From Pseudomonas svalbardensis (GTDB taxonomy: Bacteria; Pseudomonadota; Gammaproteobacteria; Pseudomonadales; Pseudomonadaceae), in assembly GCF_030053115.1 (NCBI RefSeq), contig NZ_CP125619.1, positions 2,109,001-2,173,000 on the forward strand: a stretch of 64,000 nucleotides of DNA, given 5' to 3'. Of this stretch, positions 27,903 to 37,263 are shown piece by piece. Position numbers and translations under genes: made by a program. The notes under the pieces are model-generated. The model was not told the DNA's origin and searched no databases. It worked only from the letters and a program-made list of their open reading frames with translations. Position 1 is the first letter of the stretch. Each line of letters begins with the position of its first letter.

Positions 27903-29066
27903 ATGTACCGCTTCTTCGAACAGCTCAGTACACGCATCGCCGCGCCCTTCATCGGCGAAAGCTCGCGCAACAGCAAGGTCTGGCAGTGTCGCTGCGGGCA
28001 GCCGCTGTTTTTTCGCAACAGCCAGTGTCTGGCGTGTTCGGCGGCGTTGGGTTATCAACCGGAGCAGAGTCGCCTATCGTCGCTGCAGCCCGGCTTGCAG
28101 GCAGATACCTGGTTGCTCGACGCCGATCCCGAAGCCGGTGTCTTGCGCCGCTGCGCCAACCTCGATTCCCCGGCCGCGTGCAATTGGTTGTTGCCCGCCA
28201 ATGACCACGATGCGTTATGCATCGCCTGTAGCCTGAACCACACCATCCCCGACCTGTCGATTGCCGAAAACCACGAACGCTGGCGCAAGGTCGAAACGGC
28301 CAAGCGGCGTCTGGTCGCACAGTTGGTCAGCTTGGGTTTGCAGGTGATTCCCAAAACCGTGGACGAAGAGACGGGGCTGGCTTTCGATTTTATTGGTGTC
28401 GACCTCGAAGGCAAGCCGCCAACCACCGGTCACGCCAACGGTCTGATCACCCTCGATATCAAAGAAGCCGACGACGCCCATCGCGAGCAGCTTCGGGTGC
28501 AGATGCACGAACCTTACCGCACGCTGCTCGGGCATTTTCGGCATGAAGTCGGGCATTACTACTGGGATCGGTTGATCGCCAACAGTCATTGGCTGGAACC
28601 GTTTCGCGGCCTGTTCGGCGACGAACGCGCCAGCTATGCCGACGCCCTCGAACGGCATTACCAGCAAGGTGCGCCGCTCGACTGGCAGCAACATTACGTC
28701 AGCGCCTACGCGACCATGCATCCGTGGGAGGACTGGGCCGAAACCTGGGCTCACTACCTGCACATGATGGACGCGGTGGATACGGCGCTGGGTTTCGGAA
28801 TGAGTGCCAGGGAGATGGACTTCGACTATCAGCCATTTCCCCCCAGCACCCTCTACGATCCACAGCATCCCGGTGGCGCGGCGTTCCTGTCATTCGTCAA
28901 TGCATGGATCGAACTGGCGGGCATGCTCAATGAACTGTCACGCAGCATGGGCCAGCCGGATTTCTATCCATTCGTCCTGCCGCCGGCAGTAATCGCCAAG
29001 CTGCACTTCATCCACCTGGTGATCCAGCAGGAGGGCGGCCGGGCGGATGAGGTGTTGCAGGGGTAG
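27903..29066 (+). CDS. putative zinc-binding metallopeptidase with zinc ribbons
   Basis: The 387-residue protein resembles the Peptidase_Mx family, of unknown function. Two zinc-ribbon-like cysteine groups are visible: C29, C31, C42, C45 and C84, C93, C106, C109. A metallopeptidase-type HExxH motif, FRHEVGHYYW, lies at about 212-221, followed by a downstream acidic region EDWAETWAHYLHMMD that could supply the third zinc ligand. No signal peptide is visible, so it is probably cytoplasmic. It starts 81 bases after ligA. Confidence 0.72.
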   Translation: MYRFFEQLSTRIAAPFIGESSRNSKVWQCRCGQPLFFRNSQCLACSAALGYQPEQSRLSSLQPGLQADTWLLDADPEAGVLRRCANLDSPAACNWLLPANDHDALCIACSLNHTIPDLSIAENHERWRKVETAKRRLVAQLVSLGLQVIPKTVDEETGLAFDFIGVDLEGKPPTTGHANGLITLDIKEADDAHREQLRVQMHEPYRTLLGHFRHEVGHYYWDRLIANSHWLEPFRGLFGDERASYADALERHYQQGAPLDWQQHYVSAYATMHPWEDWAETWAHYLHMMDAVDTALGFGMSAREMDFDYQPFPPSTLYDPQHPGGAAFLSFVNAWIELAGMLNELSRSMGQPDFYPFVLPPAVIAKLHFIHLVIQQEGGRADEVLQG

Positions 29067-29145
29067 GAGCTGCCGCAGGCTGCGATCTTTTCAGGGGTTG
29101 CGCATGTCCTTGAAGCAGCACATATTTTTTAATCCCCCCGAACGG

Positions 29146-29173
29146 TTGTAACTTCGTCTCAGATAGGTACAAT
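29146..29173 (+). promoter_or_regulatory. promoter of ffs
   Basis: TTGTAA (29146-29151) and TACAAT (29168-29173) are separated by 16 bases. They lie just before the 4.5S RNA region and fit a sigma-70 promoter. Confidence 0.65.
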
Positions 29174-29200
29174 GGCGCGGCTCGCCGTCAGGTGAGCGTC

Positions 29201-29323
29201 GTTATGGTGACCCCATCGGTCCCCCCGCAACGATTACCCGTGAACCTGGTCAGATCCGGAAGGAAGCAGCCACAGCGGGAACATTGTGTGCCGGGGTGTG
29301 GCTGGTGGGGTTGCCTCCATAAC
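29201..29323 (+). ncRNA. ffs: 4.5S signal recognition particle RNA
   Basis: The diagnostic SRP domain IV loop is present: CCTGGTCAGATCCGGAAGGAAGCAGCCA around 29244-29271, with the GGAAG tetraloop region and the opposing GTGTGCCGGGGTG side. The ends pair as GTTATGG/CCATAAC and GACCCCA/TGGGGTT, giving the long hairpin of bacterial small SRP RNA. It works with Ffh to target proteins to the membrane. The exact mature ends are not certain; the terminal helix I used may include processed bases. Location just upstream of dnaX-side genes agrees with Pseudomonas. Confidence 0.93.
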
Positions 29324-29436
29324 GCACCGCGAGTCCTCTCTCGCGTTATCTGTCTAAAAATACATTCTTGTTGCTCTGCCACGGATCTTGTCCTGGGCGG
29401 TGTTTTTTCGTTTCCGGTTTTCAGAGCGAACACATA

Positions 29437-29481
29437 AAAGGAGGCCGGGCTGTCGAATGCGACAGCTCGGCCTCCTTTTTT
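29437..29481. terminator. strong bidirectional terminator
   Basis: AAAAGGAGGCCG and CGGCCTCCTTTTT flank a second inner stem GCTGTCG/CGACAGC. It sits between ffs and the convergent XRE regulator and could end both transcripts. Confidence 0.85.
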
Positions 29482-29491
29482 ATTTCTGGCT

Positions 29492-29806
29492 CTAAGGCTT
29501 GGACAAGGCCTGGTCAACCGCTGCAATCAGCTTTCCCAGATCCTTCGGGGTGGCTTTATGTATGACACCGAACAGATACGCCCGCTGTTCATCTTCATCG
29601 CCTAAATCTGCGAAAAAGGCTTTCAGCTTCACGCCCAACACATCGGCAAGCAGGAACAAAGCTTCCACGCTGGGGGTGTAGGTGCCGGTTTCGAAGCGGC
29701 TGATGGTTTTGGGGTCAAAACCGGTTTTTTCGCCGAGTTCAGCCTGAGTAAGCCCAGCGACCTTGCGGTAGCGCCGAATGGCCGCACCCAAACTTGAAAT
29801 TTGCAT
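29492..29806 (-). CDS. small XRE-family helix-turn-helix regulator
   Basis: The 104-residue protein has an N-terminal Cro/C1-type HTH: LGAAIRRYRKVAGLTQAELGEKTGFDPKTISRFETGTYTPSVEALFLLADVLGV (about 6-60). The C-terminal 40 residues are helical with no recognised domain. It stands alone between ffs and a c-di-GMP gene. The target is unknown. Confidence 0.82.
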   Translation of the reverse strand: MQISSLGAAIRRYRKVAGLTQAELGEKTGFDPKTISRFETGTYTPSVEALFLLADVLGVKLKAFFADLGDEDEQRAYLFGVIHKATPKDLGKLIAAVDQALSKP

Positions 29807-30089
29807 CGCTTAATTCCCATTTAGAATCAAGAACTTAACGATAGATTTTTGCATTAGACAACTGCATGATCCATCACCTTGCTTTGCAAAATGTGATGCG
29901 TTTCGTAGAATCGCCGCTCAAAATAGGTATTTTGGGCCTTTAAGGTTAGTTGATCTCTGCTGTCAGGAGGCCATCAAACACTGTTCATGGAGTGATATCG
30001 TGTTGCTGCGCATTACCTATAAAAACACCTCTTCCGGGCATCCTGCACGGGTCGAGCGGTATCACCGCTAGCCACAGCGAGCCTGACTC

Positions 30090-31790
30090 ATGGATGAGAA
30101 ATACCGCAGGGCCGTGGATGCCGCCGCGATTTTTTCCGAGACCGATTTGTGCGGCCGGATCACCCACGTCAACGATCGGTTCTGTGCCGTGTCCGGCTAC
30201 AGTCGCGAAGAACTGCTCGGACAGAACCATCGTCTCCTCAACTCGGGTCTGCACTCCGCCGAATTCTTCGCGGCGATGTGGCGCACCATCGCCTTGGGCA
30301 AGGTCTGGAAAGGCGAGATTTGTAATCGCGCCAAGGACGGCAGCCTGTATTGGGTCGACAGCACCATGGTGCCGGTGCTCGATGACGCTACCGGGCGGGT
30401 TGACCGTTATCTTTCGATTCGTTTCGACATCAGCGAAAAACACCAGTTGCTGCATTCACTGCAATGGCGGGTGGGGCATGACGTGCTGACCGGGCTGCCG
30501 AATCGCGCGTTCCTCTCGGATTTGCTGGATCAGGCGCTGGAGTTCTCTCGTCACGAAAACATCCCGCTGGCGGTATGCATGCTCGATCTCGACGGCTTCA
30601 AAGCGGTCAATGATGGCTACGGGCATGCCAGTGGCGATCTGCTGTTGGTCGAGGTGGCCAAGCGTTTGCGCGCCATTGTTCGCGGCGAAGATGTGGTGGC
30701 ACGGTTGGCCGGTGACGAGTTTGTGCTGGTGTTGCGATACGTGCGAGATCTGGCGGAACTGCGTGCGGCGTTGAACCGGGTGCTCGGCGCTATTTCGGCT
30801 CCGTACTCGCTGCATGGCAAGAGCGTCAATGTGTTTGCCAGTATCGGCGTTACCTTGTTCCCCGACGACAATGAAGACGCCGAAACCCTGTTGCGTCATG
30901 CCGATCAGGCCATGTACGTGGCGAAACAACGCGGTCGCAATCGCTTTCATTTGTTCGACGTGTCCCGGGATCAGGAGGTCAAGGCCACTCACCAGACGGT
31001 CGCGCGAGTGCGCCAGGCGCTGGCTGCCGGTGAGTTGCGTGTGCATTTTCAGCCCAAGGTGAACATGCGTCGTGGCGAGGTTGTCGGCTTCGAGGCGTTG
31101 TTACGTTGGGAGCATCCGCAACACGGCTTGATGCCGACCCGGGAGTTTTTGCCGCTGGTGGAAGAAACGGACCTGATCATCGATATTGGTGAGTGGGTAA
31201 TGGATCAGGTCCTGTCGCAGTTGCACCATTGGCAGCAAGCGGGGCAGGGCTGGCCAGTCAGCATTAATATTGCGGCACGACATTTCCAGCGCGCGGATTT
31301 CGTCGACCGGCTCAAGCACGTGCTCGCCCGGCATAGCCAGGTGGCTCCGCACATGCTCGATCTGGAAATCGTCGAGTCGGTGGCGATCGAAAACATCCAG
31401 CATGTCAGTGCCTGTTTACAGGCCTGTCAGGCGCTGGGGGTGCAGTTTTCATTGGGGGACTTCGGCACCGGTTATTCGTCCCTGAGCTACCTCAAGCGTT
31501 TGCAAACCCAAACCATCAAGATCGACAAGTCGTTCGTGCGCGACATCGTTAATGATCGTGATGATCTGGCCCTGACCATGGCGGTCATTGGCCTGGCTCG
31601 GGCCTTTGGCCGGCAGGTGATCGCCGAAGGGCTGGAAAGTATCGAGCACGGTGAATTGCTGCTGCGCCTGGGCTGCGAAGTTGCTCAAGGCTACTTCATT
31701 GCCCGGCCGATGCCGCCCGCAGAGGTGGCGGGCTGGGTCGAGGGTTTTGTCGCACCCACGCAATGGCAGGTGCTGGAGCAGGCAGGCTAG
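30090..31790 (+). CDS. PAS-GGDEF-EAL c-di-GMP protein with altered active sites
   Basis: The 566-residue cytoplasmic protein has a PAS domain (5-115), a GGDEF domain (about 130-290) and an EAL domain (about 305-555). The cyclase motif is AGDEF rather than GGDEF; an RxxD site (RGED) precedes it. The EAL motif is present as GFEALLRWEH. However, the usual DDFGTGYSSL loop reads GDFGTGYSSL, losing an acidic residue important for catalysis in characterised EAL enzymes. Either activity may be weakened, so it might be a sensor or receptor. The gene overlaps by four bases, tail to tail, the solute-binding protein gene. Confidence 0.9.
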   Translation: MDEKYRRAVDAAAIFSETDLCGRITHVNDRFCAVSGYSREELLGQNHRLLNSGLHSAEFFAAMWRTIALGKVWKGEICNRAKDGSLYWVDSTMVPVLDDATGRVDRYLSIRFDISEKHQLLHSLQWRVGHDVLTGLPNRAFLSDLLDQALEFSRHENIPLAVCMLDLDGFKAVNDGYGHASGDLLLVEVAKRLRAIVRGEDVVARLAGDEFVLVLRYVRDLAELRAALNRVLGAISAPYSLHGKSVNVFASIGVTLFPDDNEDAETLLRHADQAMYVAKQRGRNRFHLFDVSRDQEVKATHQTVARVRQALAAGELRVHFQPKVNMRRGEVVGFEALLRWEHPQHGLMPTREFLPLVEETDLIIDIGEWVMDQVLSQLHHWQQAGQGWPVSINIAARHFQRADFVDRLKHVLARHSQVAPHMLDLEIVESVAIENIQHVSACLQACQALGVQFSLGDFGTGYSSLSYLKRLQTQTIKIDKSFVRDIVNDRDDLALTMAVIGLARAFGRQVIAEGLESIEHGELLLRLGCEVAQGYFIARPMPPAEVAGWVEGFVAPTQWQVLEQAG

Positions 31791-32551
31791 GGCTTGCCAT
31801 TGGGCGCCTTGAGTGGCTCGCCACCAATGTAGAGCCGGATAATGTCGTCGATTTCCCCGGACATTTTCATTCGCACCAAGGTGCGCAAAATGCGCTGCAC
31901 AGGCACCTTGGGATCGTTGCGAACATAACAACCGACACTCTGTTCCTGCAAAACCGCCACGCCTTGCAGTTGCCGGCCAGGCAGCAGGCGCTGATTGAAC
32001 CAGTCCAGCGTCCATTGATTGCTCACGGCGTAGTGATAGCGTCCGGCCAGGAGTTTTTCCAGCACCTGTTCCTGGTTGCGCGCGTCTTCGCGATGCAGTC
32101 GGTCGGCGTCGAACAGCGGTAGCAGGGTCGGGTAGCTGTAGCCGAGTACCGCGCCGATGGATTGTCGCGACAAGTCCGCAGGCGTCACTGAGGTCAGCGG
32201 ATCTGGCCGGCTGATCAGCATGTCGCGCTGAAACCAAAGTGGAATGCTCCAGATGTAATCCCCGGACTGATTCGGCTGCCAGGACTGCGCCGCATAGCAG
32301 CGGATATCGACTTCGCCGTGCTCCATGGCGTTTTGCACTCGCGTGCGAGGCAGCACGTGAAATTGGGCCGGCACGCCGACCTGGGTTGCTAGGCTGACCA
32401 TCACGTCGTGCAGGATGCCTTGGGTGGGGTGGCCGCGTTCCAGTTGCACCATCGGCATCGTCCAACTGTCGGGCACCACAAAGCGCAATGGCGGCTCGGC
32501 GCCAGCGACATTCAGGCTGATCATCAGCAGTGCCCCCAAGACCCGCCGCAT
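31787..32551 (-). CDS. periplasmic solute-binding protein (SBP_bac_3 type)
   Basis: The 254-residue protein begins with a short signal peptide, MRRVLGALLMISLNVAGAEP, and continues as an amino-acid-type family 3 solute-binding fold (LRFVVPDSWTMPMVQLE...GILHDVMVSLATQVGVP; GEVDIRCYAAQSWQPNQSGDYIWSIP). No transporter subunits are adjacent, so it may be an orphan sensor-like binding protein. It is divergent from dnaX. Confidence 0.75.
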   Translation of the reverse strand: MRRVLGALLMISLNVAGAEPPLRFVVPDSWTMPMVQLERGHPTQGILHDVMVSLATQVGVPAQFHVLPRTRVQNAMEHGEVDIRCYAAQSWQPNQSGDYIWSIPLWFQRDMLISRPDPLTSVTPADLSRQSIGAVLGYSYPTLLPLFDADRLHREDARNQEQVLEKLLAGRYHYAVSNQWTLDWFNQRLLPGRQLQGVAVLQEQSVGCYVRNDPKVPVQRILRTLVRMKMSGEIDDIIRLYIGGEPLKAPNGKP

Positions 32552-32695
32552 AAACGCTCCGGTGCTGATAAAACCCGAGCCGATAGAAGCCCCCCAAAGA
32601 CCATCTTAGCCAGATTAGACGAGCGCACCGGATGCAATTTTGGCCTTGCTCCGATAGCATTAGCCGCTTCTGTTCCTTCGTTGCGACGGTTTTCG

Positions 32696-34780
32696 ATGAG
32701 TTATCAGGTTCTTGCACGTAAATGGCGTCCGCGCTCGTTCCGCGAAATGGTCGGCCAGACCCATGTGCTCAAGGCTCTGATCAATGCCTTGGACAGCCAG
32801 CGGCTGCACCACGCCTATCTGTTTACCGGTACCCGCGGGGTCGGCAAGACCACCATCGCGCGGATCATCGCCAAATGCCTGAACTGTGAAACAGGTATCA
32901 CTTCAACGCCTTGCGGCGAGTGCTCGGTGTGCCGCGAGATTGATGAAGGTCGCTTTGTCGACCTGATCGAGATCGACGCCGCGAGCCGGACCAAGGTCGA
33001 GGATACCCGCGAACTGCTCGACAACGTGCAGTACGCGCCGAGCCGCGGGCGCTTCAAGGTCTACCTGATCGACGAAGTGCACATGCTCTCCAGCCATTCC
33101 TTCAATGCGCTGTTGAAAACCCTTGAAGAGCCGCCGCCCTACGTCAAGTTCATCCTGGCGACCACCGATCCGCAGAAACTTCCTGCAACCATTCTTTCGC
33201 GGTGCCTGCAGTTCTCTCTGAAGAACATGACGCCGGAGCGGGTGGTCGAGCATTTGACCCACGTGCTGGGCGTTGAGAACGTGCCGTTCGAAGACGACGC
33301 GCTGTGGCTGCTGGGCCGTGCTGCCGACGGTTCGATGCGCGACGCCATGAGCCTGACCGACCAGGCCATCGCCTTCGGTGAAGGCAAAGTCATGGCCGCC
33401 GACGTACGGGCGATGCTCGGCACGCTCGATCACGGTCAGGTCTACGACGTTTTGCACGCGCTGATCGAAGGCGACGCCAAGGCCTTGCTCGAAGCCGTTC
33501 GTCACCTGGCCGAACAAGGCCCGGACTGGAACGGCGTGCTCTCGGAAATTCTCAACGTGCTGCACCGTGTCGCCATCGCCCAGGCCCTGCCTGAAGGCGT
33601 CGACAACGGTCATGGCGACCGTGACCGGGTGCTGGCACTGGCTCAGGCTCTGCCAGCCGAAGACGTGCAGTTTTATTATCAGATGGGCCTGATCGGTCGC
33701 CGCGACTTGCCGCTGGCGCCCGACCCGCGCGGTGGCTTCGAAATGGTCCTGCTGCGAATGCTCGCGTTCCGCCCGGCAGACACCTCGGACGCTCCGAGGC
33801 AACCGCTAAAGCCAGTGGGGATCAGCCAAGCCACAGTTGATTCCACAAATTCAGTGGCTGCCGCGCCCGTGGTTGCGCCGGTAGTCGCTGCGGCAGTTGC
33901 CCCCGTCGCACCTGCGCCGGTGGCGGCGGTGGTTGCTCCAGTGCAAGCGCCCGAGCCTGAGCCGGTTGCGCCCGTCGTCGCGCCCGAGCCTGTCGTTGAG
34001 CCAGCAGCGGTCGAAGCCGTCGTCGATCTGCCGTGGAACGACCCGATAGAGCCCGAAGTCGTTCAGCAACCCGCCGTCGAGCCGGTGCTGGAAACTGCCA
34101 GCGAACAACCCGAATTGGCGCCGATGCCGTTGCCGACCCCCGACAGCGTGGTGCCGGACGCACCGGAGTGGGCCGCTGCGCCGATTCCGGAGCCGTCGGT
34201 GGCCGAAGTCGATGCCGCGACGCCGGGCATGGACCTGGACGACGAGCCGCCGCTGGACGAGGACTACATCGAGCCGGATATGGAATCGGCCTACAGCTAC
34301 CTCGATGAACTGGCCAGCGAACACACCGCCGAGCCAGCGCCGGAAGCCGAGCCTGAACCGGCCGCCATGCCGGCCACCGGTCTGGCGCTGCAATGGCTGG
34401 AGTTGTTCCCGAAACTGCCGATCTCCGGCATGACCGGCAGCATCGCCGCCAACTGCACGCTGATCGCTGTCGAGGGTGACAATTGGCTGATGCACCTGGA
34501 CCCGGCCCACAGCGCGTTGTTCAACGCGACTCAGCAGCGTCGCTTGAACGATGCGTTGAACCAGTTTCACGGGCGTACGCTGACCCTGCGCATGGAGTTG
34601 ATCAAGCCCGAGCAGGAAACCCCGGCCCAGGCTGCGTCCCGTCGCCGTGCGAACCGTCAGCGCGAGGCCGAAGAGTCGATCCACGGTGATCCGTTCATCC
34701 AGCAAATGATGCAGCAGTTCGGTGCGGTGGTCCGTAACGATACTATTGAACCTGTCGAGACCCTGGTCACTCAGGGCTAG
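32696..34780 (+). CDS. dnaX: DNA polymerase III tau/gamma subunit
   Basis: DnaX is the clamp-loader ATPase that ties the replisome together. The ATG at 32696 gives 694 residues, starting MSYQVLARKWRPRSFREMVGQ. Walker A is GTRGVGKTTIAR, a zinc motif is C..CGEC..C, Walker B is VYLIDEVHML, and the sensor motif is ILSRCLQF. From about 380 to 560 the chain is a proline/alanine/valine/glutamate-rich linker. The C-terminal domain, from about 560, is the alpha-binding part of tau. I saw no A-AAA-AAG slippery site of the E. coli type. Confidence 0.96.
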   Translation: MSYQVLARKWRPRSFREMVGQTHVLKALINALDSQRLHHAYLFTGTRGVGKTTIARIIAKCLNCETGITSTPCGECSVCREIDEGRFVDLIEIDAASRTKVEDTRELLDNVQYAPSRGRFKVYLIDEVHMLSSHSFNALLKTLEEPPPYVKFILATTDPQKLPATILSRCLQFSLKNMTPERVVEHLTHVLGVENVPFEDDALWLLGRAADGSMRDAMSLTDQAIAFGEGKVMAADVRAMLGTLDHGQVYDVLHALIEGDAKALLEAVRHLAEQGPDWNGVLSEILNVLHRVAIAQALPEGVDNGHGDRDRVLALAQALPAEDVQFYYQMGLIGRRDLPLAPDPRGGFEMVLLRMLAFRPADTSDAPRQPLKPVGISQATVDSTNSVAAAPVVAPVVAAAVAPVAPAPVAAVVAPVQAPEPEPVAPVVAPEPVVEPAAVEAVVDLPWNDPIEPEVVQQPAVEPVLETASEQPELAPMPLPTPDSVVPDAPEWAAAPIPEPSVAEVDAATPGMDLDDEPPLDEDYIEPDMESAYSYLDELASEHTAEPAPEAEPEPAAMPATGLALQWLELFPKLPISGMTGSIAANCTLIAVEGDNWLMHLDPAHSALFNATQQRRLNDALNQFHGRTLTLRMELIKPEQETPAQAASRRRANRQREAEESIHGDPFIQQMMQQFGAVVRNDTIEPVETLVTQG

Positions 34781-34847
34781 TAACTGAAGGTGTTCGGCCG
34801 AAAGGGCCGGGCGCTGTATTTATCCAAGTACTTTTGAGGTGATTCCC

Positions 34848-35186
34848 ATGATGAAAGGTGGCATGGCCGGCCTGATGAAGCAGGCACAGCAGATGCAGGA
34901 AAAAATGGCCAAGATGCAGGAAGAGCTGGCCAACGCCGAAGTCACCGGTAAAGCCGGTGGCGATATGGTCACCGTGGTGATGACCGGTCGTCACGACGTC
35001 AAGCGCGTGACCATCGATCCAAGCCTGGTCGAAGGCTTGAGCGAAGACGACAAAGAGATGCTGGAGGCCGTGTTCGCCGCCGCCGTCAACGATGCCGTGC
35101 GCAAGATCGAAGCCAACAGCCAGGACAAAATGTCCGGCATGACCGCTGGCATGCAACTGCCACCGGGTATGAAACTGCCATTCTGA
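34848..35186 (+). CDS. ybaB: YbaB/EbfC nucleoid-associated protein
   Basis: This small DNA-binding protein (112 residues) begins [41 protein letters not shown], typical of the family. It forms dimers and is encoded between dnaX and recR in many bacteria. The ATG at 34848 fits the family start better than one three codons earlier. It follows dnaX by 67 bases. Confidence 0.93.
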   Translation: MMKGGMAGLMKQAQQMQEKMAKMQEELANAEVTGKAGGDMVTVVMTGRHDVKRVTIDPSLVEGLSEDDKEMLEAVFAAAVNDAVRKIEANSQDKMSGMTAGMQLPPGMKLPF

Positions 35187-35213
35187 TTCGCCAAAGCGCG
35201 TCGGATGGGCTAC

Positions 35214-35249
35214 AAAAAAATGCCAGGCATTGCGCCTGGCATTTTTGTT
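35214..35249 (+). terminator. terminator after ybaB
   Basis: TGCCAGGC/GCCTGGCA with a five-base loop is flanked by seven A residues on the left and five T residues on the right. It separates ybaB from the reductase gene and thus from recR. Confidence 0.88.
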
Positions 35250-35362
35250 TCTGCCATACGCAGAGCGTTGGAACGATCGGGACCAGAAACATCGAACGCG
35301 AAACCGCCACAACGGTCTGCTCCCCTATACCGTCGAATTCATCGATCAAAGGAGACGCTCAC

Positions 35363-36397
35363 ATGCCAGACGCATTGACCCTCAACCAACGTATCGTCCT
35401 GGCGTCCCGCCCGGTAGGCGCACCGACGCCGGAGAATTTCCGTCTGGAGCGCGTTGCGCTGCCGGACCTCGCCGACGGTCAGGTGCTGCTCAAGACTCTT
35501 TATCTGTCACTCGATCCCTACATGCGCGGGCGTATGAGCGACGCGCCGTCCTACGCGGCACCGGTTGAAATCGGCGAGGTGATGACCGGTGGCGCTGTCA
35601 GCCGGGTCGAGCGCTCGCTGAATCCGAAATTCCACGAAGGTGATCTGGTGGTCGGTTCTACCGGTTGGCAGAGCCACAGCATCAGCGACGGTCGCGACAT
35701 CATTCCGGTGCCGTCCGGGCTGCCGAGCCCGTCAATGGCGTTGGGCGTGTTGGGCATGCCCGGAATGACCGCTTACATGGGCCTGATGGACATCGGCCAG
35801 CCCACGGCCGGTGAAACCCTGGTGGTTGCGGCTGCATCCGGCGCCGTGGGTTCGGTGGTCGGCCAGGTGGCGAAGATCAAGGGCTTGCGCGTGGTTGGCG
35901 TGGCCGGTGGCGCGGACAAGTGCCGTTATGTGGTCGATGAGCTGGGTTTTGATGCCTGCATCGATCACAAGAGCCCGAACTTCGCCGATGAATTGGCCAA
36001 GGCGTGCTCCGAGGGCATCGACATCTATTACGAAAACGTCGGCGGCAAGGTGTTCGATGCCGTGCTGCCACTGCTCAAGCCCAAGGCGCGAATTCCACTC
36101 TGCGGCCTGATCGCGTCCTACAACGCTCACGAAGCACCGACCGGGGCGGATCGTCTGCCGCAATTGCAGCGCACGCTACTGACCAAACGTGTGCGAATCC
36201 AGGGCTTCATCGTGTTCGACGACTACGGTGATCGTCAGCCGGAATTCGTCAGCGCCATGGCGCCGTGGGTGCGCGACGGCAAGGTGAAGTTCCGCGAAGA
36301 CATGGTCGACGGCCTGGAGCAGGCACCTGAAGCGTTCATCGGTCTGCTGGAAGGACGCAACTTCGGCAAACTGGTTGTGCGGGTCGCCCAGGACTGA
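35363..36397 (+). CDS. NADPH-dependent medium-chain reductase (CurA-like)
   Basis: The 344-residue protein belongs to the zinc-free MDR family of curcumin/alkenal/prostaglandin reductases. It shows SLDPYMRGRM near residue 50, the nucleotide-binding loop VAAASGAVGSVVGQVAKIKG near 155-175, and YYENVGGKVFDAVLPLL. CurA-like enzymes reduce carbon-carbon double bonds of enals and enones; the substrate here is unknown. It has an AGGAG site (AAAGGAGACGC). It interrupts the common ybaB-recR adjacency, with a terminator in front. Confidence 0.88.
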   Translation: MPDALTLNQRIVLASRPVGAPTPENFRLERVALPDLADGQVLLKTLYLSLDPYMRGRMSDAPSYAAPVEIGEVMTGGAVSRVERSLNPKFHEGDLVVGSTGWQSHSISDGRDIIPVPSGLPSPSMALGVLGMPGMTAYMGLMDIGQPTAGETLVVAAASGAVGSVVGQVAKIKGLRVVGVAGGADKCRYVVDELGFDACIDHKSPNFADELAKACSEGIDIYYENVGGKVFDAVLPLLKPKARIPLCGLIASYNAHEAPTGADRLPQLQRTLLTKRVRIQGFIVFDDYGDRQPEFVSAMAPWVRDGKVKFREDMVDGLEQAPEAFIGLLEGRNFGKLVVRVAQD

Positions 36398-36462
36398 GTA
36401 ATTGACGCTAAACAGAGGCGCGGGTATAAACCGCGTCTCGTTGTTTTGTCGGACTTTTCCCC

Positions 36463-37065
36463 ATGAGCTTCAGCCCTTTGATTCGCCAACTGATCGACGC
36501 CCTGCGAATTTTGCCAGGTGTGGGTCAGAAAACTGCCCAACGCATGGCGTTGCAGCTGCTCGAGCGTGATCGCAGCGGCGGCTCTCGCCTGGCGCTGGCG
36601 CTGAGCCAGGCCATGGAAGGGGTGGGCCATTGCCGGTTGTGTCGCACCCTGACCGAAGACGACCTCTGCCCGCAATGCGCCGATACCCGTCGCGACGACA
36701 CCTTGCTCTGCGTGGTGGAAGGGCCGATGGACGTTTACGCGGTGGAGCAGACCGGTTTTCGTGGTCGCTACTTTGTGCTCAAGGGCCATCTGTCGCCACT
36801 CGACGGACTTGGGCCGGAAGCTATCGGTATTCCGCAACTGCTGGCGCGGATCGAAGAGGCGGGCACGTTCACTGAAGTCATTCTGGCGACAAACCCGACC
36901 GTGGAAGGCGAGGCGACAGCGCATTACATTGCCCAATTGCTCAGCAACAAAGGCCTGATCGCCTCGCGCATCGCTCATGGTGTGCCGTTGGGTGGCGAGC
37001 TGGAATTGGTGGATGGCGGGACGTTGGCGCATTCGTTTGCCGGGCGTAAGCCGATCGTTTTGTAG
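36463..37065 (+). CDS. recR: recombination protein RecR
   Basis: RecR acts with RecF and RecO to load RecA on gapped DNA. The 200-residue protein has an N-terminal helix-hairpin-helix ([20 protein letters not shown]), a four-cysteine zinc finger ([18 protein letters not shown]), a Toprim domain ([15 protein letters not shown]) and the C-terminal [19 protein letters not shown]. It is normal in length. Confidence 0.97.
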   Translation: MSFSPLIRQLIDALRILPGVGQKTAQRMALQLLERDRSGGSRLALALSQAMEGVGHCRLCRTLTEDDLCPQCADTRRDDTLLCVVEGPMDVYAVEQTGFRGRYFVLKGHLSPLDGLGPEAIGIPQLLARIEEAGTFTEVILATNPTVEGEATAHYIAQLLSNKGLIASRIAHGVPLGGELELVDGGTLAHSFAGRKPIVL

Positions 37066-37081
37066 CGTTTGAATTGGCGCC

Positions 37082-37181
37082 TTCGCGAGCAGGTCGAATC
37101 GTCGCACCGTCGCTCCCACATTGGATTTGTGGTGTTCACAAAACCCCTGTGGGAGCGAGCCTGCTCGCGAAGGACGCGCCT
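37082..37181. repeat. REP pair with an altered left copy
   Basis: The right copy (37147-37173) is a standard REP. The left copy begins CTTCGCGAGCAGG and ends TCGCTCCCACA but has 16 extra bases between, compared with other copies here. Confidence 0.8.
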
Positions 37182-37263
37182 GGGTTTATCTGATTCACAC
37201 AATCCTGTTGAAAACCAAGCAAGCGCTCGGTTAACTTCGCTGAACCTTCAGTGGAGATCGCCG

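Noticed and set aside
29950..30489. Alternative 179-codon frame overlapping the PAS-GGDEF-EAL gene
   Set aside because: It lies in another frame of a well-supported gene and has an arginine/proline-rich shadow composition.
32696..34780. Programmed frameshift in dnaX
   Set aside because: No A-AAA-AAG type slippery site was seen in my reading; a shorter gamma product cannot be supported from sequence.
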